In this document: piece by piece, positions 1-10,640 of the stretch
Layout of the letters: each line of letters starts with the position of its first letter
Numbering within the stretch: position 1 is the stretch's first letter
NCBI GenBank assembly: GCA_017165825.1
Contig: CM029370.1
Span: 25,361,047 to 25,425,046, forward strand
Direction of reading: 5' to 3'
DNA from: Hepsetus odoe
Lineage: Eukaryota; Chordata; Actinopteri; Characiformes; Hepsetidae
DNA length: 64,000 nt
The notes under the pieces: generated by a model
What the model was told of the DNA's origin: nothing
The model's database searches: none
The model's input: the letters and a program-made list of their open reading frames with translations, nothing else
Translations under genes and position numbers: made by a program

Positions 1-52
1 AACCTACTGGTGAGGGAACCCCCAATCTTCTGATCCGGAACCTCTAGGCGTG
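1..52 (-). repeat. tRNA-derived SINE fragment (family 1), cut by window edge
   Basis: The sequence matches the tRNA-like head of the SINE family seen in full at 2306-2554 and 46042-46285, read on the minus strand. It ends in the reverse complement of the 'gcctag' A-box region. The rest of the element lies outside the window. It sits in the nus1 intron upstream of the first visible exon. Confidence 0.75.
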
Positions 53-471
53 ATGCTGTGCAGCAGTAAGCAGTATGCCTTCTGGCACTTGAGAGGTTTT
101 ATCATGTGCAGTAGAATTGACTGGGTCGTGTTCATCTGTGTGACTCACAGGAGCTTTAAATTAAGCTCAAGTGTGGCTGCTTCCTCCATGGGTTCTGAAT
201 GAAAGTCACTGCTTTACCCAGAGTGAGTTGATCGTGTGGAGCCACTAGAGCACTATTGAGGAGTGTGGAAACTGAGTGTGCGCTGCTGATCAGAGATCAG
301 AAACAGGAGACCCTTAAAGTAGTGAAATTCACTCATTAGGAGGCGTGTCTGGATACTTTTGGACTCTTTATTTCAGTTTTCTAACGTTTGCATCTTATAA
401 AGGTGCACGTTTGTGTCTTTTCCTGCAGTTTCCGTTTCCCAGCGCTGATTGACCTGCTGTTTGTTTTGCAG
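53..471 (+). other. nus1: nus1 intron, 3' part
   Basis: No gene or recognisable repeat is seen here. The stretch ends in a good acceptor, 'tgtttgttttgcag', directly before the exon at 472. The donor of this intron and nus1 exon 1 lie upstream of the window. Confidence 0.6.
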
Positions 472-594
472 GCGTCTTCAGGAGGAATAACTCCAGACTG
501 ATGGAGGTCATTCTGAAACAGCAGCAGGAGCTCTTGGGCTCAGAGAGCTGTAAATATTCGCTAGAGTTCCTAAACAATGGCACAGATCGACATG
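472..594 (+). CDS. nus1: nus1 coding exon (probably exon 2 of 5)
   Basis: This internal exon encodes part of Nogo-B receptor / NUS1, the ER-membrane subunit that pairs with DHDDS to form the cis-prenyltransferase making dehydrodolichyl diphosphate for N-glycosylation. Seen: an acceptor ending 'ttttgcag', 123 bp of open frame entered with two bases completing a codon, and a donor 'catg|gtgagt'. The peptide begins VFRRNNSRLMEVILKQQQEL and ends NNGTDRHG, which closely follows vertebrate NUS1 as I recall it (RNNSRLM and ILKQQQELLG are the diagnostic stretches). It leaves one base for the next exon, matching the phase at 2130. An internal Met also opens a longer frame that runs into the intron, but the splice donor is clear. 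The identity is reinforced by the three following exons. Confidence 0.93.
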
Positions 595-1185
595 GTGAGT
601 CGACACCCGTCTGCAGGGGGTTTGAAACGGGTTATTCCAGAAAAGGCCGACTTGAAGGTGTGGTGGTATTTTTAAATCCTTGCTCTGTGTCTGAGGTTGG
701 AGCCCTTAGTTTGGGGCCATTTTCCCCGACCAGAGAGAGACAAACCCATTAGGGAATGATTTTGGGAAAATGTTAATCACTTTTTTAATTTTATTATTAT
801 ATATTTTTTTTATTTTTTACATTTTTTTACAAGTCCTTTGATTGCAGTTTGAAGGTGCTTATCTGTTTCTTTTGCTGATAAGTTTTGAAATTCACATATT
901 TCTGACTAGATGTTAAACAGCACTAAAGAGTTTGTCCACATTAAATTAATGGGGGATGTTAAAATAAAAGCAAGTGCTTGTTTTGCTCTCTTGGGCTCCC
1001 AGACACGAATGGCTGTGATTTTGGGAGCACAGGCCCCTTTTTTTTTTAAAAGTTGGAGTGTGTTTGAGTAAACCCTAAGTTAGGGAAGGACAGGGATGCA
1101 TGATTGGAGAACAACAAGTATTTTATGGCTTTCAAGATGAATCATTAACTGCTGTATACAATTGTATTGCTTGATTTAAAGCACA

Positions 1186-1530
1186 TGTGTCAAACTCAAG
1201 GCCTGCCGGCTAAATCCGGCCCAGTGTACAATTATATCCGACCGATGAGATCATTTTATAGGTCTTTTTTTAAATGGCCCAGCAATATGATGCGCCGATA
1301 ACACACAAACTACAAATCCCATAATGCAGTGCAACAGCTGCCGACCGATAGGCTACCTGCAATCATTCACACATCAATTACGTCAGATCAATCGAGCGTC
1401 TGTTGACGTATACGATCCTAATTTCAAGTCAAAGCGAGCCCCTAACGATGGCCAAACATAAACGATCTTGTTGCCGAGAAAAGATGTCAAGCAGCATAAA
1501 AGGCATAAGAGCAAAGAAAACGGAAAATTG
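1186..1530 (+). mobile_element. hAT-like DNA transposon terminal fragment
   Basis: The sequence opens with 'tgtgtcaaactcaaggcc' and continues with 'ggcccag', the wording typical of the ends of many fish hAT elements. Downstream, at 1448, a short frame begins MAKHKRSCC, reminiscent of the start of hAT transposases, but it stops at 1540 without any BED zinc finger. Neither the far end nor a target duplication could be set, so the right boundary is a guess. Assignment rests on recalled family features, not on a search. Confidence 0.5.
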
Positions 1531-2088
1531 CTGTTTTAACTTTTACTTAAAAGCACAATTTTAATTATTTTCAGGTTTTTTTGCAGCATGTTCATATTTT
1601 GTATTTGTATAATTTTGACAGGAGATTTTTATGGAGAGCAAAATATTTTAAGTCATTTTAAGTTTCAGTTTGTTTATTCTGGAATAATATTGTGTCCTGT
1701 CTGTTTCGATTCACATTTATGTTTAAAAAACGTTCATTTATTGAACGTCTGTTTGTTTGTTTGCAGAATGCTTAAATCAGAATTAAGTTTAATTTCATAA
1801 AATATTAAATGTTAATTACAAGACGGAGTGTTGTGCTGAAAGATTGTCAACGACAACACCAGTTAATTAGATTAATCACAGGGTTGCAGAGGCGAAACCC
1901 TGTTGGATCAACCACTAGAGGGCACCGCAAAATTATTAACGGGAATCGACCAGAGTGCTGCATAACCAGATCCAGACCAAATCAATAAGAAGTTATGAAT
2001 ACAAATAAAACAGTGAACATTAGCTAATATGAATATAATTGAAGTATTAAAACTCTTATTGATTGAGCTGAGCTCACTGATGGCTGCC

Positions 2089-2127
2089 TGTGTGTGTGTG
2101 TGTGTGTGTGTGTTTGTGTGTGTGTGT
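2089..2127 (+). repeat. (TG)n microsatellite at nus1 splice acceptor
   Basis: About 19 TG dinucleotides with one interruption (TGTTTG) run straight into the acceptor 'tgtag' of the exon at 2130. The usual polypyrimidine tract is absent and is replaced by this alternating T/G tract. Confidence 0.95.
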
Positions 2128-2129
2128 AG

Positions 2130-2282
2130 GGTTGTCTTGTCAGATGGTGGTGAAAGTGTTGTCTCCAGATGATGGAAAGCTCAGTATTGTGCGGGCGGCG
2201 CAGCAGCTTTGTAAGGCTGTGGAGCTGAAAGAGAGGACGTCCAAAGACATTAACGTCACTGTGCTGGACTCTGTCTTACGAG
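2130..2282 (+). CDS. nus1: nus1 coding exon (probably exon 3 of 5)
   Basis: This 153-bp exon continues NUS1. Two bases complete a Gly begun in the previous exon, then the frame reads LSCQMVVKVLSPDDGK, then IVRAAQQLCK, and ends SVLRG split after one base. VKVLSPDDGK and IVRAAQ are stretches I recognise from vertebrate NUS1. The acceptor is 'tgtgtgtag|gg', an unusual TG-repeat acceptor, and the donor is 'acgag|gtgagt'. Within the cis-prenyltransferase-like fold this segment belongs to the C-terminal half; NUS1 is not catalytic itself but shapes and activates DHDDS. A SINE begins only 24 bp past the donor. Confidence 0.94.
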
Positions 2283-2305
2283 GTGAGTGTCCACTCTGGG
2301 GCACT

Positions 2306-2554
2306 GGGGCAGCGGTGGCCTAGTGGTTCAGGAGATGGCCCCAGGATCAGAGGGTCATGGGTTTGAATCCCAGACCAGTAGATTGCCCTGAGGTACTCAG
2401 GAGCAAGGTAGCTTCCCCGTCACCACTCCCTGGGCGCTTTCGTTAACTGGCCCCTGCTGCACGTGTTTGTGTGGGTAAAATGCAGAGGTGTAATTTCGTT
2501 GTCTCACTGCGTGTTGTGCCGTGTTTCACAATGACGAGAATAGCCACTTTACTT
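2306..2554 (+). repeat. tRNA-derived SINE, family 1, near full length
   Basis: The element begins 'ggggcagcggtggcctagtg', with an A-box-like 'tggcctagtgg', followed by a B-box-like 'ggtttgaatccc'. A body typical of this family follows ('ccctgaggtac', 'tgcagaggtgtaatttcg') and then the tail 'gtgtttcacaatgacgagaa'. Related copies or fragments occur at 1, 19011, 21779, 22279, 31665, 38465, 39185, 46042, 55405 and 59620. This copy lies in the nus1 intron immediately after an exon. Confidence 0.9.
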
Positions 2555-3523
2555 CTGTTTGTTTTGAAACATTTAATGAAAAACATGAGCATCTCATGTT
2601 TCACCCACTTTAATCCTGTGCATTTCATTTCTGGCCTGACGTGTGTTTCACAGCTACCTTCTATAAACACAGCGGATAGTTTACAGTTCCATTACCTCAG
2701 CAGCGTACCCCGAAAAAAGTTCACTTTTGCACTGATGTTGGGGGTGGGAGATGGTGATGTTAAACAGTGTGATTTGGTTGAAAAGGAACTATAACATAAA
2801 ACCCATCCAGCAACAAAATCACTTTTTCTATAAAGTTTTTATAATCATCTTCAGACATCTCCATTAAACTCTAAAATTAACCTCCCACCTCACTTCCCAG
2901 GAAAAGTTTATAACGGGCACCTATGAGTGACAATCGCCATCTTTGTGTTCAGCTGCCAAAAATCAGCCTAATTTGTTGGTAGTTTAAAAACTATATATAT
3001 ATATATTTTTTGCATTTTTAGTGCATTTATTTATTTATTTATTTATTTATTTATTGTGAAAAGAAGATTAAATCCGTTCTTGTTATTTATTAGATTTATT
3101 GTCACTTTGATTGCAGGGAGACAGTAGTTGGTGCAGCCACCTCATCAGTAATAGACACAAGCTGAGAGCTTATTATTGCTCCCCAATCTTCTTAAAATAT
3201 GAGAAGGATTTGAAACTGAGGTCACTTGTTGAGCACGTGGGCTTCTTTAGCCGGACTAGGCCATCTTCTTAAACAGGGCTGTAGCTGTATTCTTTTTGAG
3301 CTGTAGTCTTGTTCGTCTGTGTGCGATCTGCGAGACTGCATGCTGTTTCTGTGCAGCTGTTTTCTGCTGGCTGCTCGCTGGCCTTGCAGCTGTCCAGTGA
3401 CCATGTTGAAAGAAGCTCTGTAATCATCTGAGACACCACAGAGCTTATTGTGCCGACTGTTAAGCCCCTCACCCCTCGGCCTTCCGCTCACACGAGGCAT
3501 TTGTCTTTTATTTCCCACTTTAG
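2555..3523 (+). other. nus1: nus1 intron remainder
   Basis: No gene is seen. The stretch holds a short AT tract near 2993-3006 and an (ATTT)n microsatellite at 3025-3055. Open frames on the minus strand at 3222-3653 overlap the next nus1 exon in antisense and are not credible. The intron ends in 'cccactttag'. Confidence 0.7.
3025..3055. repeat. (ATTT)n microsatellite
   Basis: Seven to eight near-perfect ATTT units lie in a nus1 intron. Confidence 0.95.
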
Positions 3524-3623
3524 AGTCAAAGAGCATCCCAGACCCAGACCTGGTGCTGAAGTTTGGTCCAGTGGAGAGCACACTGGGCTTTTTGCCTTGG
3601 CACATCAGACTTACAGAGTTCAT
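3524..3623 (+). CDS. nus1: nus1 coding exon (probably exon 4 of 5)
   Basis: This 100-bp exon starts after 'cccactttag' and ends 'ttcat|gtaagt'. It encodes ESKSIPDPDLVLKFGPVEST followed by LGFLPWHIRLTEF, an almost unchanged block of vertebrate NUS1 (PDPDLVLKFG and STLGFLPW are highly diagnostic). This is the strand and helix region that packs against the DHDDS partner in the heteromeric enzyme. The exon leaves two bases (AT) that make Ile with the first base of the next exon. Phase, length and sequence agree with its neighbours, so the call is secure. Confidence 0.96.
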
Positions 3624-4218
3624 GTAAGTAGTAGGAGTGTGTGTGCAGGGCAATTACCAATGCAGAATTATGTTCTATTTATCTTGGCAAAAAGCTTTTT
3701 TTCTATGACTGAGTATTGTTAACACACTGACATACAATCACAAATTATTGCATTCATGTTGCATTATATGAGCAGGTCTGATGTCCACTCACTCAGTAAA
3801 TCAAAGCTACGTTGACACACACCCGAACAGAACTGCTGTTTTGGCTTAAGCAGAATCACTACTACTTAACTGCTTAGGGTCACAGTATGTTGATAAATGG
3901 TTTCCATCAGTCTTGTGGAGTTGAACACCAACTTGGCCAGTAACTCGGCCACATTTTTTACACTTTCCATATAGTTAGCGAAATCTGAGCCATGGAATTG
4001 GAGGACGTAAGTTGAAATATGGTCTAGTGTCTCGACAATCAAATCCTGAGACAGTAATTACATTTTTTATGCCTTAGACCTTTGCAAATTGTTGTGGGTG
4101 TTGTCAAAGTGGATGTTGGCTTATTGTACTGTGATTATCTGGGGAGATTAACAGCTAAACCTGTGTGTGCTGTCTCTCACATTTCAAGACTTAACAAATG
4201 CAAGTGCTTGGCTGAGAG

Positions 4219-4250
<32 letters not shown>

Positions 4251-5031
4251 GCGCTCACTCTCTCTCGCGCTCTCTCTCTCTCTCTCTCTCGCGCTCACTC
4301 TCGCTCTCTCTCTCATATATATATATATATAAAATAAAAAGACGAAGCTCTCACCCTGAGCCACTTATCTGTGTAACCTCTCAGCAGAACCCATACATCA
4401 ACATATTAATAAGGGGAAACACTGTAGAAAGGTCACCAGTACGTTACATTAACCCCCAAATTAAAAGCCACTTTTTAAAATGTTTCCAAACCATTTATAA
4501 TTCAGTGGTAAAACCTGACAGAAATCATGTAAATAATTTATACTACTTTGGCTTAAATGACTCACGAATGAGCCGTTTCAATCGGTTTTCAAATAGGGGA
4601 CATTGTTTTCTTAAAACAAGCTTAGTCGAATGTGTTTGTCCTTTCTGTGCTGTGATGTACTCTAGCCTTTGAACTATATGTTGCTCTTAGAAGCCAGACA
4701 TGCCTTGGCCATGTATCTGGTCAATTCCTTTACACCTTCAGGTGAGGCAGTAATGGAGATTTCCCGAGATTTGCACTCAAGCTATTGAATTGCTTTGTGC
4801 CATCATGAGCAATGTCTGATTTTTTTTTTTTTTTTTTCTTTTCTCTCTTCTTTCTCTCTCTCCTTTGTCCACTAGATGGTGGTCAAAGCCCTCTTTTCAG
4901 AATCCATTCTATTGAGTCAGATTTTTTTCTCCCAGTGCTGCTTTTTGGAATGGCTTGTTATGAGCTGTTCATCCTGCACATCCTGTAGGTTATGCTGTCT
5001 GATGGTGAGTGTGTGTTTGTGTGTCTTGCAG
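3624..5031 (+). other. nus1: last nus1 intron
   Basis: This intron of 1408 bp runs from GTAAGT to 'gtgtcttgcag'. It holds a compound CT/CTCGCG microsatellite at 4219-4330 and a poly-T run at about 4820-4837. The long open frame across 4082-4672 reads mostly Ser-Leu-Arg repeats from the microsatellite and is not a gene. Confidence 0.85.
4219..4330. repeat. Compound (CT)n / CTCGCG / (TA)n microsatellite
   Basis: A CT-rich tract of 96 bp is interrupted by GCGCTCACTC segments and is followed by about eight TA units. The block of CT run plus 'cgcgctcactct' occurs twice in similar form, so the tract grew partly by duplication of a larger segment. Confidence 0.95.
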
Positions 5032-5122
5032 ATCTTTGCCTTCCCACAAAGATGTCTCTTACGAAGACTTACTTAGTGCCCTGCAGCGCTATGCAGCCTG
5101 TGAGCAGAGACTGGGGAAGTAA
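5032..5122 (+). CDS. nus1: nus1 last coding exon with C-terminal RxG tail
   Basis: The exon follows 'gtgtgtcttgcag'. Its first base joins the preceding AT to give Ile, then the frame reads SLPSHKDVSYEDLLSALQRY, then AACEQRLGK and a TAA stop at 5120-5122. The C-terminal R-L-G is the conserved RxG motif of NUS1-type subunits, which reaches into the partner's active site and is needed for cis-prenyltransferase activity. The final lysine and stop are in the expected place. The four visible exons give about 155 codons, the C-terminal half of a protein of roughly 290 residues. The signal-anchor and N-terminal part are upstream of the window. Confidence 0.96.
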
Positions 5123-6830
5123 AAGAAGCACCACAGCAGAGAACAACCAACAGAGCAGCAAAGACTAAAAGAGAGACACTTGGAGAGAGGGATGAAGAAG
5201 TAACGGTGGCTCCCTCTCTCTTTCTGTTTACTGGACAAATAGCAGAGCAGCAGCATCTTACAGCACAACACACATGGCTCACTCCTACATCTGATACCAA
5301 TGCTGGAGAGTGTGTTTGACTAAGAAATGTGAGTGTTTGACGTGTGTGACCCATGTGTGTCTGTGTCCCATGTGAGTGAGCCCCCCCTTGCTGCTGTGCA
5401 TTGTATTCCATGCCAAGCATGGAGCTATGACCACTGACCTTAAGGACCGCTACTCGGAGCAGCCCCTGTAGCCTCCAGGAATGTGGTTAGTGCAGTTAGT
5501 GATATGGTGTAAAACTGCTGTCCCCAATGTCCTCTGCTGTAGGTCTAAACCAGTCCGTTTGCAATCTGGGACAAGCCGTCTCCTCCAGTTGTGCTCACTG
5601 AACATTACGATGATGTTTCTACCACTTGAGGACTCAATGAGGACTTTGCTAATGAATCATCTGCATTTACAATAATCGTACTGCGAATACGTCATCATCT
5701 TTCTGAAGAGGTTAGGATGTGGAAGGGGTGTAGTCCTCTGCATGTGAACTGTTCAGTGTAGACATGAAGCTGCACATGGACCTGGAAATGGTTATTGTAT
5801 TGGTGTGAGAATTCAGTCTACTAACGATTGTACAAAAAACTTGACGGCGATCAACAGATTCTCTAAATAGTGAGCAAAATTTCTGATGATCAGCTTTTTT
5901 TTTATTAAACTCTGCAACATTTTTTTTTTATTACAGTTTTGTCCTCAATATTTATTGTTCCGTCCAGTAATACAGTTCTTTTGAGATGCTCTGAGGAAGT
6001 GTCAGTTTGCAGCAGAATTGTGGTGAAGTATTGCAGACTTTACACCGTACAGCTAACCACAGAGACACAAAGCCTGTCCCAATAGTCTTACAATGAGCAG
6101 TCTGTCAGTTGTGAACTCGCCCTGTCGGAGGGTTGGTATAGTAGTGTCCAGTGTGAATGCCCAATAAATGTTACTGAAACCCCAAACAGAAGTTGAGTCT
6201 CCCCTCAGTTGTGCTGTAGATATGCAGCAGGTCTGTGTGTGCTTTTATTTTATGCATGTATCATCAGGATTTTACCAGGAGAGTTTATTTGAAAATCTAA
6301 AAACAAAAGCCATTTTAGTGAAATATTAAGAAATAAAGCATATAGATTTTATTTATAGTATATCTCTATATCATATATATATATATATATATGATATATA
6401 AACGCCTTGACATTGCATTGTATTTCTGTATTAAGTTGATTTTAGCTTATTTATAATTTATAACAACTTTCTGGTCTTGATCATTTCTTTATTGTCTACT
6501 TTGAACTCATTACAAAAATAACTCAGTGCTGAGTTATTTTTTTCACTGCTGAGTCATTTTTTTTTAGCTTTTTTCCATTAAGTTTATTTTTAAATAAATG
6601 CAACCTTGTTAATAGTTGAAGCCTTTTATTTGATATAACATTAATTTGTTATTCAGACGTAGTGAAACATTAAATAATGATATTGGCTGATAATTGCAGC
6701 CCTTTTTACTGACATGACAATGACTTTAATGATCTTGACTCTATGCTCCAGTGCTCTGTGTACATGTGCAGACTTTTTAACCATCTTGTTCTGCTATTAA
6801 TAAAATTGCACTATGAACATGCTTCTTAGC
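5123..6830 (+). other. nus1: nus1 3' UTR (probable extent)
   Basis: No new exon follows the stop. Candidate poly(A) signals are ATTAAA at 5904-5909 and AATAAA at 6163-6168, 6332-6337, 6593-6598 and 6799-6804. The last is followed by a typical terminal context, and after it the sequence changes character. The region also holds a long AT palindrome (about 6366-6400) and a near-duplicate 'ctgctgagt' plus T-run pair at 6524-6566. Which signal is used cannot be told from DNA alone. Confidence 0.5.
6366..6400. repeat. AT-rich palindrome
   Basis: A TA tract is bounded by 'tatatcat' on the left and 'atgatata' on the right, giving a near-perfect inverted repeat of about 33 bp. It would form a hairpin in the nus1 transcript if the distal poly(A) site is used. 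Confidence 0.8.
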
Positions 6831-8625
6831 TGCGCAGACGAGCAAACCTTTGACCCACCACTTTTCAAAGTCCTAGGCTGATGACGCCGCTACCCTTCAA
6901 GACTCTTACGTGTCCCTCCTCAGGGACTGAGGGTCAAACTTGGTATAGCCAGTCAAAATCTCCATTTCAGTGGAGGAGTGTGGCTGCTTCCATATTTTAA
7001 GATCTCAGAGTTTTTGGTGAAGGAGAGGAGAGGATCGTGCAAACTAGAGCAATTAGTTTAGCTCTGTCTGTGGAATATAACTGACAGCTGTAATATTTCT
7101 TACTATTTTTGCCAAATTAAAATATAACGATCATTTATCTTCTATCTGAGCTGAGCCCAGTGAAGGGTTTATTCTACCACTGGAAGTGTGGAGGAACCCC
7201 TACCATGATTAAAACAACACTTTTGAATTGGATCAGTCTTGTCAGATCATTATCTGATCTGTTTAAATCAAGAAAGAATGGATCAAGAATGTGGGGTTAG
7301 GACATCACTGATCTTTAACAAGAATCTTTGAGATCTTGATTTGAGATTATATAATGTTCATTCAGTTCAGACCTTTATATACTGGGACCACGTTCATGTA
7401 CAATTAAGTCAAGTAAACAAGAAGGAGCAAAGGGGTTGAATTAGAATGGTAATCTAGAACAAATATTATGACAGTGAAGAAAATTATAATTATCAGCTGT
7501 TTTCTCAACATTTATACCTGTTCACCCCGTTCTGTGCCCTTTAAACGAGTTATTAGGCTATATAATATAGAATATCTGGTGAAAGTGGGGTCCAGTATCA
7601 TCAGTGTTACTTCCTCTCATGTCTGGTGCGGTGTGTGTGTTCGTGTCGTACCTCAGATTGATCTGTGTTAAATTCCTGAAAAGCACAAAACACATGTCTA
7701 ACACTGAACGTTGTCTTTCAGCACTGAAGGGTCAAAATAATGCAAGCTTGTATTCTCTGTTTTAATATGTGTAGCTGAATAGCTGTTTTTCTTTTTTCTA
7801 TAAAATGGATTTGTGCAGTTTCTGTTCAGTTAGAACAGATGAGTGTGAGAGCGTGAGTGTTTGTGGTTGGCAGTTTTCAGGGAAGCAGACTATTTTACTG
7901 GCTTCTTTGTTGTGTCTGAGCTCACTGTTTCATTTCTCTTTTGCAGAAAACGACACTTTATTTCTCTGACAGCCTTTTCATGTTAGCTGTGCTGAACATG
8001 AATACAGATGACAGAAGCTCAATTGAGTCTCTCTCTCTTTCTAACTTTTTTTTTTATTGTCTCGCTGTCTCTCATCTATCTGTCTCTCTCATTAACTCTA
8101 CCACCTGGTTTATCACTTTCCCACCATCTATCTATCTCACACAGTTTTTATCTGACTGTTTGTCTCTCTGTGATGATGCCAAAACATCTTTTTAAATCTT
8201 CTGCCAAATGCAAATGCTAAGCATTTGGCATATTTTGTTGTTTTTTCCACTTTGTGGGGAAAAAAGCCAATTCTCTTAACCTTCTCAGTGCATTTTGATC
8301 TACATGTGATCTGTGTGACTGCAGTTCTGTATTATGTTCTTCTGGCAGAGATGGACTCTGTCTGCAGTTGAGAACAGGGCTCTAGGTACCGTCTGTGAAT
8401 AAAACAATGATGAAAATGGGACATTGCTTCAATATTTACATTCTAATATGTCAAAAGGCAGAAATCAAGTGTAATTAGTGTTAAAAGTTGTAATGTTTTT
8501 TTCTGTGGGCACATAATATGAACAGAAAAAAATTTATTCAGGTCAACAAATGATTAGAGTGATTGTGCAATATTAAGATACATCAAAATGTACAAATATT
8601 TCAAAATTAACAATAAAAATGCATT
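6831..8625. other. Intergenic, no gene seen
   Basis: The region is AT-rich with a short T/CT-rich stretch at about 8025-8110. No exon with conserved protein features, no RNA gene and no recognisable transposon was found. Confidence 0.55.
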
Positions 8626-8626
8626 A

Positions 8627-8928
8627 TGCAGTGAGAAGATTCTGGGTTTCATTCTCAACCAGGGCGGTCTGGGTCCTTTTTATGTGAAGTTAGCATTTCC
8701 TGCCTGTTTCTGTGTTGCTTTCTTTCCAGAGCACCGATTTCCTCCCACAGTCCAAAGACATGCATGTCAGATGTATTGGAGCTGCTAAATTGGCCCCTAG
8801 GTGAGAGTGTGTTTGTCTGTGTGTCTGCCCTCTGATGGACTGGCAAGCTGTCCAGAGTGTTTCTTCAACTTTTGCCCTGTGAGTGCAGTGAAAGGCTCAG
8901 AGCGCTCAGATGATGGATGGATGAAAGG
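8627..8928 (+). repeat. Dispersed fish repeat (tRNA-headed, 'cccacagtccaaagacatgc' class)
   Basis: A tRNA-like head with 'gggtttcattctcaaccagg' is followed by the widespread fish wording 'cctcccacagtccaaagaca'. A tail reading 'gatggactggcaagctgtcc' ends in 'gatggatggatg'. Related heads or tails occur at 30750, 41530, 42095, 43700, 43990 and 57865. Confidence 0.75.
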
Positions 8929-8939
8929 AAGACAAATCA

Positions 8940-9535
8940 TCCCCAGACAGGTTTGCCATGCGCAAAATCTCTCAGGTAAAAAAGCAGCCAAAAGTCACTC
9001 AAAAAGAGTTGCAGGATGAGCTCAAAGCAGCATGAACAACTGTACACAGAGGACTGTAAGCAGTAAACCATAGCCATGCCTGCTGCAACACTCCTACACA
9101 GCTTCACAGCTAAAAAAAATGCTTTAGAACAATGTGCTCTGGTGATTTGACAGTAGAATCATGTCCAACTCATGTTCTTTGGAGAAAGAAGGCTTGTGCG
9201 TATGATCTCAAGAACCCATTACCACACTGAAGCATGGAGGTGGGGCCATCATGATGTAGGGCTTCTTCTCTGTGAATGGTGCTGGAAAATATGGAGTAAT
9301 GTACCTGGAAATATCACAGGAGAACTTCTCATAGGAGGAAATCTCATATGCTAAGGCAATGAACTTAGGTAGGACAGACATTTTAACAAGAAAAAGCCCA
9401 AAAATACACATCCAAAATAGCTCAAGACCTTTCTAAAAAGGTGAAGGTGCTTGGATGGCTTAACCAATCTCCTGACACTGTGAGCCCGTCAGAAAGCCCC
9501 TAATAAATCTCTGGAATATGGACGAGTAATGGACA
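8940..9535 (+). pseudogene. Tc1/mariner transposase relic
   Basis: The stretch reads as a heavily decayed Tc1-type transposase on the + strand. The part around 9227-9260 translates to a KHGGGAIMM-like core, equal to the conserved 'KHGGGSIM' of Tc1 elements, with stops and frameshifts around it. About 9385-9480 recalls the later transposase region. Other family wording is 'cgcaaaatctctcaggtaaa' near 8960. No inverted ends could be set, so this is an old truncated copy. Confidence 0.6.
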
Positions 9536-10571
9536 AAAAATGAGCAATAACTTAGCATAACTTTTGCTTCTACTTACTGTTGGCATATCAAGGTAACAAG
9601 AACCTCATCCCAAATGAGCTAATATCATGCTACAGAACTGACACCTAGAAATAAAGACGCACTGCAACAAGATATTGCATACATAAACTTCCAATTAGTG
9701 TCTCTTTAAATGCATGAAAGAAAAAAAACTTTCTCGAAACTAGCTTACAACAATAAATCAGGCTGAATTTCACACCCATTTCATCGAATTACTTTCTGTG
9801 AGGAAGAGTATGAGGGCATTAAACAGATTGTGAACAATTACTTAACTCTGAATTAACTTTTTAATTATTTCTGAATTAACCATTTATTAAAATTCCTCTT
9901 TAAGGCCTTTACAGATCAGCAGTTTGGCGTGCGTGGCAAATGATTGGTAAGGAAAACGACTGGGATTGTATCCTTGGCTATAAGACCTAAACGGGAAAGA
10001 CCGCTTGAAAGAGAGTGAAGAAAGGGTGTGCAGTATTTTAGTCAAGTTAAGCAGAAAAGTTGAACCATTTATCATGTCATGCTCAAGCAGCTGCAGTAAA
10101 TAGCCAGCAAAGGGACATGCTCATTTACAGAAATCCACAGATTTACAGAGTGCAGAATAACACCCCTGGGTAATTTATCACACTGGCACCTTGTCTAGTA
10201 ATAGATCAGCTGATTGAAAAAACTGAACTGTGGTAATAAGGTGCATTCTCTCACTAGGCATTATACACATTGCATTATACCATGGATACCACAGTTGTGA
10301 TTGTGTATCTTTTTGGGTATATTGTATAGTATATTGATAAATAAGTTGAGGTGTTGGAAGCATGAAAAATGGACAAGCATTGGGGTGTATTCTCAGCAAC
10401 TCTGACAATGTAAATGGCTAAGAACTGGGTCATGACATTTCCAAAATCCCAGATCTTGTGTTGGGCTCCTGGTATGCAGTAGCTAGTAACATTAACACTG
10501 GCAACAGGGCCATGAGCTCTTTGCTGTCTGTGGGCAATGAAAGCTAACCCACCTGATTCAGTTCCACAGAT
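9536..10571. other. Intergenic, no feature recognised
   Basis: No conserved exon, RNA gene or transposon could be named here. Confidence 0.5.
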
Positions 10572-10640
10572 TTGGAGGCAGCACAGGCCTAGTTGTTAGC
10601 AACTAGGCACCATGATCAGATGGTTGTGGCTTGGAGTTAT
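10572..10640 (+). repeat. SINE head fragment (tRNA-like)
   Basis: The stretch 'ggaggcagcacaggcctag' followed by 'gatcagatggttgtggctt' matches the tRNA-like head of the SINEs in this window, with a degenerate A box and B box. The body is missing. Confidence 0.55.

Larger units (their letters stand above)
595..2129 (+). other. nus1: nus1 intron with hAT-like fragment and TG tract
   Basis: This intron of 1535 bp starts GTGAGT and ends in TAG. Apart from the hAT-like stretch at about 1186-1530 and the TG microsatellite against the acceptor, it is AT-rich and unremarkable. It carries no second open exon. Confidence 0.85.

Noticed and set aside
2306..2554. tRNA gene suggested by A and B boxes
   Set aside because: The boxes belong to a SINE head; no cloverleaf with matching acceptor stem could be formed by eye, and the same head recurs in many SINE copies.
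3222..3653. 143-codon minus-strand frame overlapping a nus1 exon
   Set aside because: It is antisense to a well-supported exon and has no recognisable features.
4082..4672. Open frame of 196 codons in the last nus1 intron
   Set aside because: Its centre is a Ser/Leu/Arg run translated from a CT microsatellite, and it lies inside a spliced intron with no conserved protein features.
9172..9411. Short open frames on both strands
   Set aside because: They fall in a decayed Tc1 transposase and are read in wrong frames or broken by stops.
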